Origin: Lingula anatina
Taxonomy: Eukaryota; Brachiopoda; Lingulata; Lingulida; Lingulidae
Length of the DNA stretch: 52,775 nucleotides
Assembly (NCBI RefSeq): GCF_001039355.2
Contig: NW_019775962.1
Location: 24,700-77,474 of the forward strand
Direction of reading: 5' to 3'
Shown here one piece after another: positions 13,173 to 25,911 of this stretch. A program made the position numbers and the translations under genes. Each line of letters starts with the position of its first letter. Position 1 is the stretch's first letter. The notes under the pieces are model-generated. The model was not told where the DNA came from, searched no databases, and was given only the letters and a program-made list of their open reading frames with translations.

Positions 13173-15366
13173 AAAGATTACACCGGGGGGGGGGGGGGGC
13201 ACTGGCTTCAGTCAGCGCTTCATTGTCGAGCATGTGATCGATTATCAGTTTTTTATTTGATTAAAAGCTACACCTGGGCAGATTATAATATAAACATTGA
13301 TAATAAGTCGCCCTCTACGCTGGCAGCATGGAATACGTGCAATGTAACTCACTGTCTTTCCATTGAAAGATTCTGGTGAGAACGACGAGTCACTTTTCTA
13401 CACCCATCTACAGAAATAGGTGATATATTTCCTCGGGTAATATTAAGGAAAATCATAACCATGCTGTTCAGTAAAACATTGACATGGATGTAATCCAGGA
13501 CAAAAAATTCCTTCCGGGGCAATCTGCTGACGACCTTCTGTTATGTTTCTAAAATTAATCCACGCGGAGCATTCGGCAGGGTGTTTTTAAACACCTGTAA
13601 CTCAGGACGATTCAATAAATAAATAAATAAAGGTGGATTTAACTATTGACATATTAAGATGCTCTTATCTGCATAATTTTTATCATATTATATAGAACGG
13701 CACGGCCCCAATTTAAAAAGTGTAACTAAGCTTTGATGTCTTCGCCTCTTGGCTCAAAACTGGTTCCCGTCGTATTCGATGTTGTCTCCACCGCTGGCTC
13801 TGTGCCCTTTTTATCACATTCCCTGCGCATATTAATGCAAGCCTGGTGCCAAAATGGCCGCGGGACAGTTATATGCATGGCCTCTAATGCACAGTCATAT
13901 ATATTTTGTCATGGAAGTCAGATACATGGATCGTTTTAGTAGCTGATAAAAATATATTGTTGATTTTATAAGCGATTTGGGACCAGCTGAGCTAGTGCCA
14001 GTGGTATAATCAGGTATAAATTTAAAACTGTGGATGCCATTTTCGGTGTCAGAATGAAATAAGTGTCTTAACTGTTTATCAAATATGATTAAAAAGTCAA
14101 TACCTTGCAGAAGCATAAGGCCGAATCGCGGGCTGATTGTGGTCGCGCTTTCAATATTATTGCCGCTGATTGTCCAGTGTTGGCTTCGTCTCACTCCTTC
14201 ATGCAAAATACTGTGTTGAGCGCTTCAAATGTCAAAGTCATTGTTTCATTGTCGTTCTGGACGGACGAAATCGTTACCATCTCTTACATTTATGGCCTTC
14301 CGTGCGTGATGGCAAATTTTGATGTTTAAATTTTACGTGGAGCTTAGAGGTATTCCAAATTTGTTTGAAAATGTCCCCAAGTCGTAACTTAATGTCTAAA
14401 TATTCTTCCTGGAAAAGGGGTTTACCTTTCCAAACTAGGACATTAAAAACGATTAAAGTCTTTAAATAAAAGTACCTGGTGACATTATTGCTTTATGGCA
14501 TCGGCGTCAAGATATATTGAGACTCTTGTAGAGCTTTTTTATTTAATTAAAAGTAGTAAATTGTCAACTGTTTTAAACGGGGCGTACATAAATCATGTAC
14601 ATAATACTTGCAGATTAACCATATGTCTCCTTTACATTGTTTATAACTAAGTTTATCGCCACCGATTGCTAGAAAACTGAATATCTTAACAAACAATTAA
14701 ACTAAAGCAAGATCTCCATGCAAAGAGGAACAAAGGTAGACTAACTCAAAACATAAATCGACTTACTAAACGTGCTTACATACATACATACATACTTTTT
14801 GAATGGTGAAATGTGCCTATGCAACATTAAGCAAACAATGATGTCGAAGAAATACAATCAAAAACGCCGCCTTCATCCACATGAATAGTCCGTATTCCCC
14901 GCCAGCATCTCGCCCCTTTTACCTTTGATGAGCATTCGGTTTGTTCTCCAACATGAAACAACCACTTACTAAAGAGATGTTAATGCTAACATTGCCCTTT
15001 GTTTTATGACATTCGCGATAAAAGCCTGGAATTTACCTGGAGCAAAATAATTCAGTGCATGTCCCCTGCAAGACAGTAAAATACATTTGATTAAGTCTGT
15101 TTGCGTCTACCTGAAGGTGTATAGACCCTAATACATGTTACTGGAAGTGTCCGTTACCGGTAAACTTACACTACCAAATAGGTCTTAGGCCTAATTAACA
15201 TGTCAGGTTCAAAGCAACGGTAGTAATTACTTATTATGTTATGTTGAAACAAAGGGCATTAATACAACACACAAAACGTTCACTCCCACTGCCACGCTCA
15301 CAAACAGGACAGCACGTGCGCACGCATACTCAATTAACACACATTCCAGCGCACACAAACGCACTA

Positions 15367-15413
<47 letters not shown>

Positions 15414-15984
15414 CACAAACGCACAAACATAAACAAACACACACTAACACACACGCAGAAACATACACACGCCGAAGCTACCATAACACAAAACGTTAAA
15501 CGGTCACATTTAGATGGATTTTTGCAAAAGATTGCCAAGTTTCTCTAAGCCGGAATGAAGCCCTCTGCGCAGTTAAATGGGCATACAGAGACTTGAATGG
15601 TAATCCTATACCTAGCCGAATAGCTGTAGAGCTGAAGATGAATGGCCTCATCTTCTATATTTCCTCAGCGGGGAGGGAGTGTCTATTTAAAAAAAATGAA
15701 ATAGGTTCGATCCGCGCTACTGTGCACTAATCGTGCTTAGATTACAAAACTTAATGCCAACAAAGGGCGTTGCTGTTTTTTTTCTAACTTTATGATTAAA
15801 CGATGACTTACAGTTAAACCATTCCTGTGGCATTTGTCAGCGCTAGCTGGATCCAGGGCTCTGTAACAGCTCAAACCTACAAACCGTTTTCTTTAAGTTG
15901 GCGTTAACTCTCTCAGCGTTTCTGTCACCCAAGACCGCTGACTAACTTTATATGACGTCCTCCACGAACAGTCCGCGTCCCANT
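13173..15984. other. No gene recognized
   Basis: G-run at about 13187-13199, the (AC)n array, and a pol III-like pair (A-box TAGCCGAATAG near 15613, B-box GGTTCGATCC near 15703) that could be a worn tRNA-derived SINE. Confidence 0.5.
15369..15410. repeat. (AC)n microsatellite
   Basis: Pure AC array, with looser ACAC-rich flanks to about 15470. Confidence 0.95.
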
Positions 15985-16500
15985 CCGCAATATGAACTAC
16001 ATGTATACTGGGTAAGATCTATTTTGAGTGCGCTATTCCAAAGAACCCCCGCTGTTGTTCTTCATCAGGTTAGCCCATTCCTAAAAAAACTGCCTTCTTT
16101 TGTAATGAACGAAAATCTGTATGTTTCTTTTCTTTTCTCTTTTTTTTTTTTTTTGGGGGGGGAGGGGGTCAGACTCGTCCACAGCATTAAAGAATTAACT
16201 TCAGGAAGTGCACTCTTGACATAACATACTGATACCACTGAATTTTGTAAAACTTTTTAGATTAATTTAATAGGATTAAAATGTACCACTGCTGTACTCC
16301 AGGAATAAGAGCCGAAGACTTAATGACCACGGGGTATGTTTCTGAAAAAAGTCCAAAAACTGGTAGTGGTTTTACCTCTTAAACCATTCTTGTTGTCCAT
16401 TTTAACACAATAAAGATTTTAAATAGTCCAATCAAATGAAGGTCGCTTGCTTTATGACAAGAAATGTTGGTCGGACTAACGTTTCAGAGCAGTGCTTAAT

Positions 16501-16674
16501 TTATTCAAGTAGATCTCTATGGATTTGAATTGAAGTAGGGGAAATTTTTGATTTAAAAGTTGAGACCAAATTGCGGGCTATGGCCGTATTGTAAACCGAA
16601 TCCAGCGCAGTACCATTGCAGTGAGAAGGGTTAGGGTCAAAGCAATCAGGATCGTTCAACCTCTGAAAAGTCTC
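16501..16674 (-). CDS. Candidate terminal exon in duplicate copy 1
   Basis: On the minus strand an acceptor (TATTGTGCACGCAG) opens 57 codons beginning ETFQRLNDPDCFDPNPSHC and ending IQIHRDLLE before TAA at 16503-16501. The matching frame in copy 2 differs by four bases: two silent and two Glu/Asp exchanges. Upstream exons were not found and no family is recognized. It could be chance. Confidence 0.25.
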   Translation of the reverse strand, partial: ETFQRLNDPDCFDPNPSHCNGTALDSVYNTAIARNLVSTFKSKISPTSIQIHRDLLE

Positions 16675-17451
16675 CTGCGTGCACAATAGAAAATGGTTCA
16701 CTGTCTACACCTATCAAAAACCTGAAAGGTAATAAACTATATTGGGAGCAGTTTTGGTTGGGGCATTTTGAAGTAAAGAAAGCATTCTCTCTATGGGGCT
16801 TAGAATGTATCTTTTTCATTTTTTGGGGGTCTGGATGTGTCACAGTCAGTAAGGGGGTGTTTATCAGGCCGTATTGCGCGGAAGGTACACACGGCGATTC
16901 ACCGAGGCGAAACTTTCTATATAAATACGTGGACTTTGGTCTTGTTTTGGAGACTGTGCCCTTACGTAAATTTTGGAGGGTACGGTGTCAGAACTGTCCT
17001 CGTTCTGGGTATACGTTAACGTGCGTCATACATTACTCATTCAGGTATATAATATAAACATTTGTTACTGTTGATTCCTCATGACATCTACGTTTTTTCT
17101 CTCTTTTTTCTTTTCTTCTTTCTTTCTTTTTGACCGCATAGCTAGTAACAAAAATAACATATTGAACTGTTTAAACGAGCTTTGTGTTAATTAAGTTAGG
17201 ATGGAATTTTTTAAAAATCCAACCACCAAAAATAACTACTTGTTATATGCTGCTATCTACCCATGTTACCATAAAAACATAGGGGCTTTATACAAGTACT
17301 TTCCGTCTGTATAAGCCTTGTTCGACCACTACTTCACTATGAATGGCGGCCTCGTCTTCCCGCGTACCTCCCGCGACGCTCGCAGATCAATTCCATGTTC
17401 AAACGTTATCCATCAATGCAGCTGCGAGATCTAAACGTTATATGGCGTCCG

Positions 17452-17464
17452 GTTGCTTAGCAAC
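17452..17464. promoter_or_regulatory. RFX X-box-like motif in copy 1
   Basis: GTTGCTTAGCAAC is a perfect palindromic match to the X-box half-site pattern bound by RFX factors in ciliary gene promoters. It lies in a CG-rich stretch (17340-17560). Confidence 0.45.
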
Positions 17465-18968
17465 GGACCCTGGGTAACAGTAGAGCGCGTTCTGCATGGG
17501 TGTCTCCCAAAGGCGGGTGATGAAGTTACGGGTTCACGAAAGAGTGTATGGGTAGATTTGGTATGCAACCCCATGCTCCAAGTGTGTGGGAAGATAGTGG
17601 ACCCAGCGACTGAACGTTGAAAAGTTTTAAGAATGAATGCCGTCTGTGGAGGAAGTGGTTAGATCGAGCAGCGGTGTAATTCAGTTAATAAAGAGACTGC
17701 AACTGTGTCTCTAAAAATTTATTTTACGCCTAGCGGTGGAATTAAGACCGATTCCAGGTCTAGAATATTCTCTGTTTAAAGGCAGAAGCGCTGACGTGAA
17801 CTGTATTTAACTTCGTCACTTTCATCATGATTCTCATCATCAACATCATCTTAAATTATCATCTTCATGGGGCATATGCCACCTTTAAGATTCCGTTTAG
17901 AATGTTTAGTTGAAATTAGGTATACAGAGAGAAGTGCCCTTGTCGTCCTCGTCGCTGACCCCCACCCCCACCTCCCCGTGCCCCTGTAGAAAAACCTTAG
18001 TTCCGCCAAAGATTGCCTTTTTTATAATATCTCACAATACTTGTCAAATGTATTTATTACCATCACAAACGTCATTAATCCTATCTCACATTTCTCAAAA
18101 AAAAAAAAAAAAAAAAACNGAGCAGCGGCTTTCCATTTCAATCGGATGTTTTCAAAGCGGGGATAGTTGTAAATTCAAATTCCGATGGGATGATCACTGC
18201 CACTTCTTCTGTGACATGCATATTATAGCAAAGTTCCCTCATTAACGCAAAACTAACAGTGCCGGGTCACGGCAGGTCGTGCCCAAGTATATGACTGTAA
18301 GGTGTTCAGCCGAGGTCCGCTGCCAAAACGTCCATTTAATTAGGGAGTCGTAAAAAAAAAGACGGGAGGTTTTGGCAACAGCACCGCGCCTGCGGTTCCA
18401 TAAAACATGCATTTGATTGAGCTATTCCAGCAGCCTCCCGCCGCAATATGAACTACTTGTATACTGGGTAAGATCTATTTTGGGTGCGCTATTCCAAAGA
18501 ACCCCCGCTGTTCTTCATCAGGTTATCCCCATATGGATTTATTCCCAAAAAACTGCCTTGTTTTGTGATTTACGGAAATCTGTATGTTTCTATTTTTTTT
18601 TTGGGGGGGGGGGCACTTCTGGAAAAATCCGATGTGTCAGACTCTTTCATAGCATTAAACAATCAACTTCAGGAAGTGCACGCTTGACATAACATACTGG
18701 TACCACTGAATTTTGTAAAACTTTTTAGAAAAAATTCAAAGGATTAAAATGCATCACTGCTGTACTCCAGGAATAAGAGCCGAAGTCTTAATGACCACGG
18801 GGTATGTTTCTGAAAAAAGTCCAAAAACTGGTAGTGGTTTTACCTCTTAAACCATTCTTGTTGTCCATTTTAACACAATATAGATTTTAAATAGTCCAAT
18901 CAAATGAAGGTCGCTTGTTTTATGAAAAGAAATGTTGGTCGGACTAACGTTTCAGAGCAGTGCTTAAT

Positions 18969-19142
18969 TTATTCAAGTAGATCTCTATGGATTTGAATTG
19001 AAGTAGGGGAAATTTTGGATTTAAAAGTTGAGACCAAATTGCGGGCTATAGCCGTATTGTAAACCGACTCCAGCGCAGTACCATTGCAGTGAGAAGGGTT
19101 AGGGTCAAAGCAATCAGGATCGTTCAACCTCTGAAAAGTATC
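18969..19142 (-). CDS. Candidate terminal exon in duplicate copy 2
   Basis: This is the counterpart of 16501-16674, with the same length, stop and acceptor (GCACGCAG). It reads DTFQRLNDPDCFDPNPSHC with one further Asp-to-Glu change. Confidence 0.25.
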   Translation of the reverse strand, partial: DTFQRLNDPDCFDPNPSHCNGTALESVYNTAIARNLVSTFKSKISPTSIQIHRDLLE

Positions 19143-19931
19143 CTGCGTGCACAATAGAAAATGGTTCACTGTCTACACCTATCAAAAACCTGAAAGGTAA
19201 TAAACTATATTGGGAGCAGTTTTGGTCGGGGCATTTTGAAGTGAAGAAAGCATTCTCTCTATGGGGCTTAGAATGTATCTTTTTCATATTTTGGGGGTCT
19301 GGATGTGTCACAGTCAGTAAGGGGGTGTTTATCAGGCCGTATTGCGCGGAAGGTACACACGGCGATTCACCCAGGCGAAACTTTCTATATAAATACGTGG
19401 ACTTTGGTCTTGTTTTGGAGACTGTGCCCTTACGTAAATTTTGGAGGGTACGGTGTCAGAATTGTCCTCATTCTGGCTGTGCCCAGGTACGTCAACGTGC
19501 GTCATACGTTACTCATTCAAGTATAATATAAACATTTGTTATTGTTGACTCCTTCTTATATCTTCATTTTTTCTCTTTTTTTTTCTTTCAATTTTTTCTT
19601 TCTCTCTTTTCAACCTCATAGCTGGTAACAAAAATACCATATTTAACTGTTTAAACGAGCTTTGTGTTAATTAAGTTAGGATGGAATTTTTAAAAAATCC
19701 AACCACCAAAAATAACTACTTGTTATATGCTGCTATCTACCCATGTTACCATAAAAACATAGGGGCTTTATACAAGTACTTTCCGTCTGTATAAGCCTTG
19801 TTCGACCACTACTTCACTATGAATGGCGGCCTCGTCTTCCCGCGTACCTCCCGCGACGCTCGCGGATCAATTCCATGTTCAAACTTAACCCATCAATGCA
19901 GCTGCGAGATCTAAACGTTATATGGCGTCCG

Positions 19932-19944
19932 GTTGCTTAGCAAC
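19932..19944. promoter_or_regulatory. RFX X-box-like motif in copy 2
   Basis: Identical GTTGCTTAGCAAC in the second duplicate, again inside the CG-rich part. Confidence 0.45.
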
Positions 19945-20795
19945 GGACCCTGGGTAACAGTAGAGCGCGTTCTGCATGGGTGTTTCCCAAAGGCGGGTGA
20001 TGAAGTTACGGGTTCACGAAAGAGTGTATGGGTAGATTTGGTATGCAACCCCATGCTCCTAGTGTGTGGGAAGATAGTGGACCAGCAACTGAACGTTGAA
20101 AAGTTTTAAGAATGAATGCCGTCTGTGGAGGAAGTAGTTAGATTGAGCCGCGGTGTAATTCAGTTAATAAAGAGACTGCAACTGTGTCTCTAAAAATTTA
20201 TATTACGCCTAGCGGTGGAATTAAGACCGATTGCAAGTCTATATTTGAACGCAGAAGCGCTGACGTGAACTGTATTTAACTTCGTCACTTTTATCATCAT
20301 TCTCATCATCAACATCATCTCAAATTATCATCATCTTCATGGGGCATATGCCACCTTTAAAATTCCGTTTAGAATGTTTAGTTGAAATTAGGTATACAGA
20401 GAGAAGTGCCCTTGTCGTCCTCGTCGCTGACCCCCACCCCCACCTCCCCGTGCCCCTGTAGAAAAACCTTAGTTCCGCCAAAGATTGCCTTTTTTATAAT
20501 ATCTCACAATACTTGTCAAATGTATTTATTACCATCACAAACGTCATTAATCCTATCTCACATTTCTCAAAAAAAAAAAAACTTAAATGAAGAGGGGAAA
20601 AAAGCACAGATGAGATGAGCACAGGTGTCAAAGGGAACCTTTACAATCCGCGCGCTTGCGGCATCCGCTTCCAGGTGGAAAAACTGCGACATCATTGCGG
20701 AATGTGATGAAACGTCGGATATACTTATCCCCATTTCCCTTTTTGGACCTAATAAATGATGGAAAACCTGTACTAAGCCTACAGTGCACAAAAAT

Positions 20796-20880
20796 GCCCC
20801 AAAATCAGACAACTTTTCCCCAACAGCAGACGTCAATGCTCCAAAAGCAGACGACAATGCCCTTCCAGCAGACGACATTT
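20796..20880 (+). repeat. Four-unit 21-bp tandem repeat
   Basis: Units share the core AGCAGACGACAATG with substitutions (TCAGACAAC, GCAGACGTC, GCAGACGAC twice). In one frame it reads as Ala/Pro/Asp-rich heptapeptides within a 68-codon frame, but no gene context supports coding. Confidence 0.55.
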
Positions 20881-21158
20881 TTTCGGAAGAAGACGATACA
20901 TCTATTGCATACCAGAGAAATTATATATCGATTGATGCCGGGGGAAATGGAGTGCAATGGCAATTTGGAATACGTTTGCTTCAAAGCTAGTGTAATTATT
21001 GAGGGGTAAAGCTCTTCTACACTCGATTGCTGATCTGAATTTACGACGTCGTGTTCGGCAACGCACACGTTTTAACGACCTCTTTTTCATATACATATGC
21101 ATTCCGCGGGCACATTTGCAAGTGAGATAGCTATAAAAAGAGTCATAACTCCTGACTT

Positions 21159-21161
<3 letters not shown>

Positions 21162-21193
<32 letters not shown>
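21162..21193. repeat. (GA)n microsatellite
   Basis: Uninterrupted GA dinucleotides. Confidence 0.95.
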
Positions 21194-21195
<2 letters not shown>

Positions 21196-21420
21196 TAACT
21201 GGAAACAAACCTAAGGAACCCCATTAATAAATCCTTAAAAGAGACAGGCCTATACCTTTGAGTAGGCCTTCTATTTACAATTCATAATAGCAAAGGCCAA
21301 CAGCTGAAATACGCATCTTAATATGAACGCTTAGTATTACGCATTTACCTTTGTTGTTGCCCCTTGGTGTCGTCTGCGCAAATGTCACTTCACTCTCTCG
21401 ACCCTCCCTCCGTCTAATGA

Positions 21421-21879
21421 CTAATAAGTGTCGCCAATTCCATCGTCTGCACAATCTTTTTTCCAGCCAAAACACAGTCCAAGCTCAAATATCTCACATA
21501 GTCTTCCAAATATCTGTACCCAAATAGTCCCAAATCCGAGCTCCGGTCGCGATTTTTGGAGTCCATTGCAGACGTGCAGCGTCCCGCGTCTTGTTCCCGT
21601 CTTCCTCAATCTCGTTTCCGCGTCCTCGTCGCATGAAAGGATGGGATGAGATGAGATTTGACCTAGGGGCTTAAATTTCACTGCGTTCACCGAGGCCGCG
21701 CATTCATTGAGTGGAGCGCTATGTGTAAAGCGAGAAGACACACAGAGGAAAACGGAGACAATGCGGAAAATGAGATCACTGGTTAAAATGGCCTGGCAGT
21801 GAAGGATCGCCGCCGTGAATATTGCAGGCTCATTTGTATGGAGGTCAAAGCCACCGGCGGGGTGATCCTCCATATGCAT
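21421..21879 (-). other. 152-codon open frame, coding status unknown
   Basis: This is the longest non-repetitive frame in the 20-25 kb region (begins MHMEDHPAGGFDLHTNEPAI), in a locally G/C-richer stretch. No domain, signal peptide or membrane helix pattern is evident. Confidence 0.15.
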
Positions 21880-21907
21880 TGTGTTTGTTAGGTTTTTATT
21901 GTGTCAT

Positions 21908-21910
<3 letters not shown>

Positions 21911-21955
<45 letters not shown>

Positions 21956-22066
21956 GGGGGGGAGGAGGTGGAGGGGAGGGAGGTAGGCCTACACGTATGG
22001 AGTGTGAGAGACTGAGGGTGGGAGGGAAGAATGAAGAGGAGGTGTGTTGAGAGAAAAAGGAGAAAT

Positions 22067-22112
<46 letters not shown>
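21911..22112. repeat. Two (GA)n arrays joined by purine-rich DNA
   Basis: GA arrays at 21911-21951 and about 22069-22112 flank a G-rich purine stretch. Frames through it are Ser/Leu artefacts. Confidence 0.9.
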
Positions 22113-22115
<3 letters not shown>

Positions 22116-22822
22116 CATCACTAGTGTATATCAATATCATTTATATCCAATAAAACACTAATATACATATGTCCTCTTATCCGTGATTGTGTTCCTACAT
22201 CACAGATCCGCTAACACAACGGAATCACCTCCCACTAGCTCGACAAAGGAGTGCAAATGCAATGAAAGGGGTCGTACTGGAAACAAGACAAACAATAAAA
22301 ATAATTTAATTAATTTAACTAAGCAAAAAATTGGTGGGTCTCTAATTATTTCTTCATTTTGATTTGCTTACTTTATATTTCAACTGAGGTGAAATCACAA
22401 TCAGGAATCAAGTACATGTAAGGGCTATATTTTACAGTGTTGTCAGTGCCAGGCGACATGTTCATTGAAAATGTTCAATAAAATGATAAAAAAGAAAGAA
22501 AAGTAAAAAACAAGACATGGAAAGATGTACTGAATAAATAGCAGATATCTACCCAAAATGGCCTGGTCAAAATACAAATCCAAGGATTTTTTGTCAATTT
22601 TTTAAGTGTAGAGTTGATATAACGCAAGGTTATACTTGAAGATGACAGCTGCCAGAACAATTTAGTCTAATTAGTTTCCCTAATTACCCGTATGAAGACA
22701 AACCACTTGATGTCAGAAATAATTTGCAAGAGCGAGTCATGATTTTTTGCATTGTTGCTGTCATTTTGTAAGATGTAAAATTGATGTTTTTTTTTTTTCA
22801 TAATATCAACTTAGAATTATAG

Positions 22823-23080
22823 TCTCTCTCTCTCTCTCCCTCTCTCTCTCTCTCTCTCCCTCTCTCTCTATCTCAGGGTGAGACTGCAAAAACATTCTAT
22901 CAATTCATATCGCGTCTGTATCCCATCAATTAGGACATAACACAAGTTGCCCTGGGTGATGTAATTCAGGTGCATGTGTCAGCTTACCATCTCATCATCA
23001 TTAACTCTGTATTGTCTCTATGCGCTTTAATACGTTCGTTATTATGTTGCCTGGCATGTTGAATGCTTCTCTCTTCTCAT

Positions 23081-23119
<39 letters not shown>

Positions 23120-23773
23120 CTTTCTCTTTCTCCCTGGCTTATCCTTTTATTTAATTAAATGTATTTTTTTGAAAAATATTTTGAAAAGTAACTTGTTGAA
23201 AAGATTACTTGTTCGCATCTACCCACCAGGTAGAATTTTCCTGAAGTAAAGCAATTTTTTAACACGCAAACTCAGCGCTAGGAAACATTCTTACATAGCA
23301 TCCATCAAATTAGACTGCGTCTGTCCCACTTCAGTTATTGTGTAACCGTTTCATCATCATTAGCACTGCTTTGCCTCTTTGCGCTATAATGTATTTGTAT
23401 TATGTCATAAAAGTTATATGTGTTCTCTCTCTCTCTCTCTCATTATTTCGTTCTGCGTGAAGGTAGGCAGACAGGCACGTAAAAGGCAGAAATGGGGAAA
23501 AATCATTACAGCAAGAGTTTTCTCTCAAACGATTTGACTATCTTGTATGTGACGACTTTTGAACAACCGATAGTAATACTCTGTCAGGCACGTGCGGATA
23601 TTAACATGCGCGCGCAAACATGACACAGCATAAGACATGTGAAGACGCGCACGCACACGCGCACGCACACACACACACGTGCAGAAACGTACACGCTTAT
23701 ACATGTACACATGTACATACGCACCAAATGTGTTCATTTCTAAACACGCAAGCAAACGCGATCTTGAATAGGC

Positions 23774-23807
<34 letters not shown>

Positions 23808-24141
23808 CTACAGACCACAACACCAGTCAACAACAATGTAATTAAATCATGTTATCGTGACGCGAAGAGAAATAGAAGCGTATAATTAGTGACTGCTAGA
23901 TGTGGCCATTCAAGCTGAAATATTTGAGAAACAAGAATATTACTTGTCGATTACGGTAAAGCTAAGCATTCGTGCATCATCTGTGCTTAAAATAAAACGC
24001 TTGATTAGCCACCAAGTCGTTACTGCAAATGTCGGTCTAAAGTAATATAATATAGTAATACACAGTGGTGTTTTACTGTTATCTGTGCATTTAGATGTGA
24101 AAAAAAATTATGTTTGCCTTGCGGTCTCTCTTAATTGCATT

Positions 24142-24174
<33 letters not shown>
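22823..24174. repeat. Cluster of (CT)n and (AC)n arrays
   Basis: CT arrays at 22823-22873, 23083-23116, about 23424-23441 and 24144-24174; AC-rich arrays at about 23653-23680 and 23774-23805. No gene is seen between them. Confidence 0.85.
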
Positions 24175-24177
<3 letters not shown>

Positions 24178-25911
24178 TAATTTGTTCCTTGCTACATATC
24201 AAACTCATAGCCTAAATTCTCCTTTAACTTTGTTGAGACTAACGAGATGATTACATCGTCTGCAATTTACCCAGCTTTATGTTATAAATACGCTGATCCC
24301 AGGGTGGGTGCCAGGACCCGCGAAAGCACGAGCGAGCACACGAGCACGTGCATGTTCTCCCCTTAGGGGCGGGGGTTCACCCCTTATAACCCGTAGTTAT
24401 TGTTTTGATAACAATATTCAAATAACAATCCACCAAGACAAAATGTAAATGATAATACGACAAAATAATATTTTATAAATCGTTAGAAAACTCGGATAGA
24501 TGTGAAATTGTAATATTTCATTTCCTTCCTGAATGATTCTCTTTCCTTAGCAAATCATCAAAACATCACCTCTTTATGGCATAGGTTAAAATGAACTAAA
24601 ATCAATGTGCTGCGATTATCTCGTAACCGCGGCTGTCACATAATATGACATAATACAACACTGACATGATACAGTGATCGATTTCCACAAAAGCACATTT
24701 AAAGAGGAAATATTATTGAAAGGCATAGAGCAGCTTGGCGTTCAAAACTCGAATATAATCTTTGACCATCTCTTTTTTAGCTACAGTTTCAACTGCACGA
24801 TGTCTGTGAATATTTTGGGGGATTTTTTTTTTTTTTTTTTTGGGGGGGGGGGTGCTTTCCCACTTTATGCACTAAAACTGAAGTGCGGAGTATATTTAGA
24901 AACCAAAAACAGCTATGCATTTTATTACGTGTTGTTTGACGGGCTGGGTTGTGGTAACAACATCTTAGCGAGATAATGGATGTTTAAACCCAGCAATTAG
25001 TCTGCACGAGGTCTAGGGCCCCATTCAATGCGCTTGAAACAAAAGGCGTTTTAGCTTTGAATACTGAAGAATGCATTTGATTGCACCCCCCCCCACACAC
25101 ACACACACACGCTCGCGCACACGTGCGCGCGGGCTCTCCTCATCCGAAATCGCATCCTTACACCAGATCGAATGAAGATCGGAATAATGGTAGAATCACA
25201 TTACTGTGGCTGAATCCAAGAGTCACCTCATCAAAGATAAAGCTAAGGTCGAAGATGAACTGAGCGTTTTAGACGTCATTTATTCACATTGCCTTTATAT
25301 TAGATTTATCGGCGAAAATTATACTTTTAATTTCCAGTCCCTCTATTGCATATGCTTTATCAGGTAAACTGCCCTACACAGTCCTATTGTATTTACACCA
25401 TATATGTAAAACTTCAGCCTGTTATTGTAATTTTGAATGAGTTATCGTCATTTTTATTATTATCATAAAGCGGACTTTACTGACACCGTGCTGAATGCGG
25501 CCCAGCAGCTTGTTAAGCCAACTGCGTGATTATCGTCTGCTTCTGCTGGTATCACGTGACTACAGAGACAGATCTGAACGCACTTTTGGACAGATCGTTC
25601 ACAACATTCTCTTCCAACAATGCATCTCAGCGCCTAGAATTAACTGCGTTTATGATTCACTAATACCACCGAGACACCTGAAAGTTCTGGCAAGCTGGAA
25701 AATACGTTGAGTCACAGCTCACGTTGTTTTCGCCATGACGCGTCACAGTAGCTGTCTCACCTAAGTGTGCCACTGTGTGCTTTAATACGTGTGTGCTCAG
25801 CAGAGCGTTATTGACAGTAAACCTACGCCAGATAGCATATCAGCTGGCATATGTGCTGCTGTAGGAGAAATAATTAAATGTGTATATGTGCTATAATATA
25901 CACATACCAAT

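Larger units (their letters stand above)
15985..18116. repeat. 2.1-kb direct duplicate, copy 1, ending in poly(A)
   Basis: It is nearly identical to 18441-20581, with scattered substitutions and small indels. It ends in an A-run after CACATTTCTC. It contains a poly-T/poly-G tract, a candidate minus-strand exon, a CG-rich stretch with an X-box, and an ATC-rich patch. No reverse transcriptase or terminal repeat is seen. Confidence 0.9.
18441..20581. repeat. 2.1-kb direct duplicate, copy 2, ending in poly(A)
   Basis: Second copy of the 15985-18116 unit, separated from it by 324 bp of unrelated sequence. It begins at the same point (CCGCAATATGAACTAC) and ends in an A-run at the same point. The short open frames in both copies are mostly non-coding noise. 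The X-box and the candidate exon are preserved. Confidence 0.9.
20582..25911. other. No gene recognized upstream of the SLC7-like gene
   Basis: Microsatellite-dense DNA. Any promoter or untranslated first exon of the transporter gene would lie here, but none could be pinned down. Confidence 0.5.

Noticed and set aside
21888-22140. Ser/Leu-rich frames through (GA)n arrays
   Set aside because: Direct translation of a dinucleotide microsatellite.
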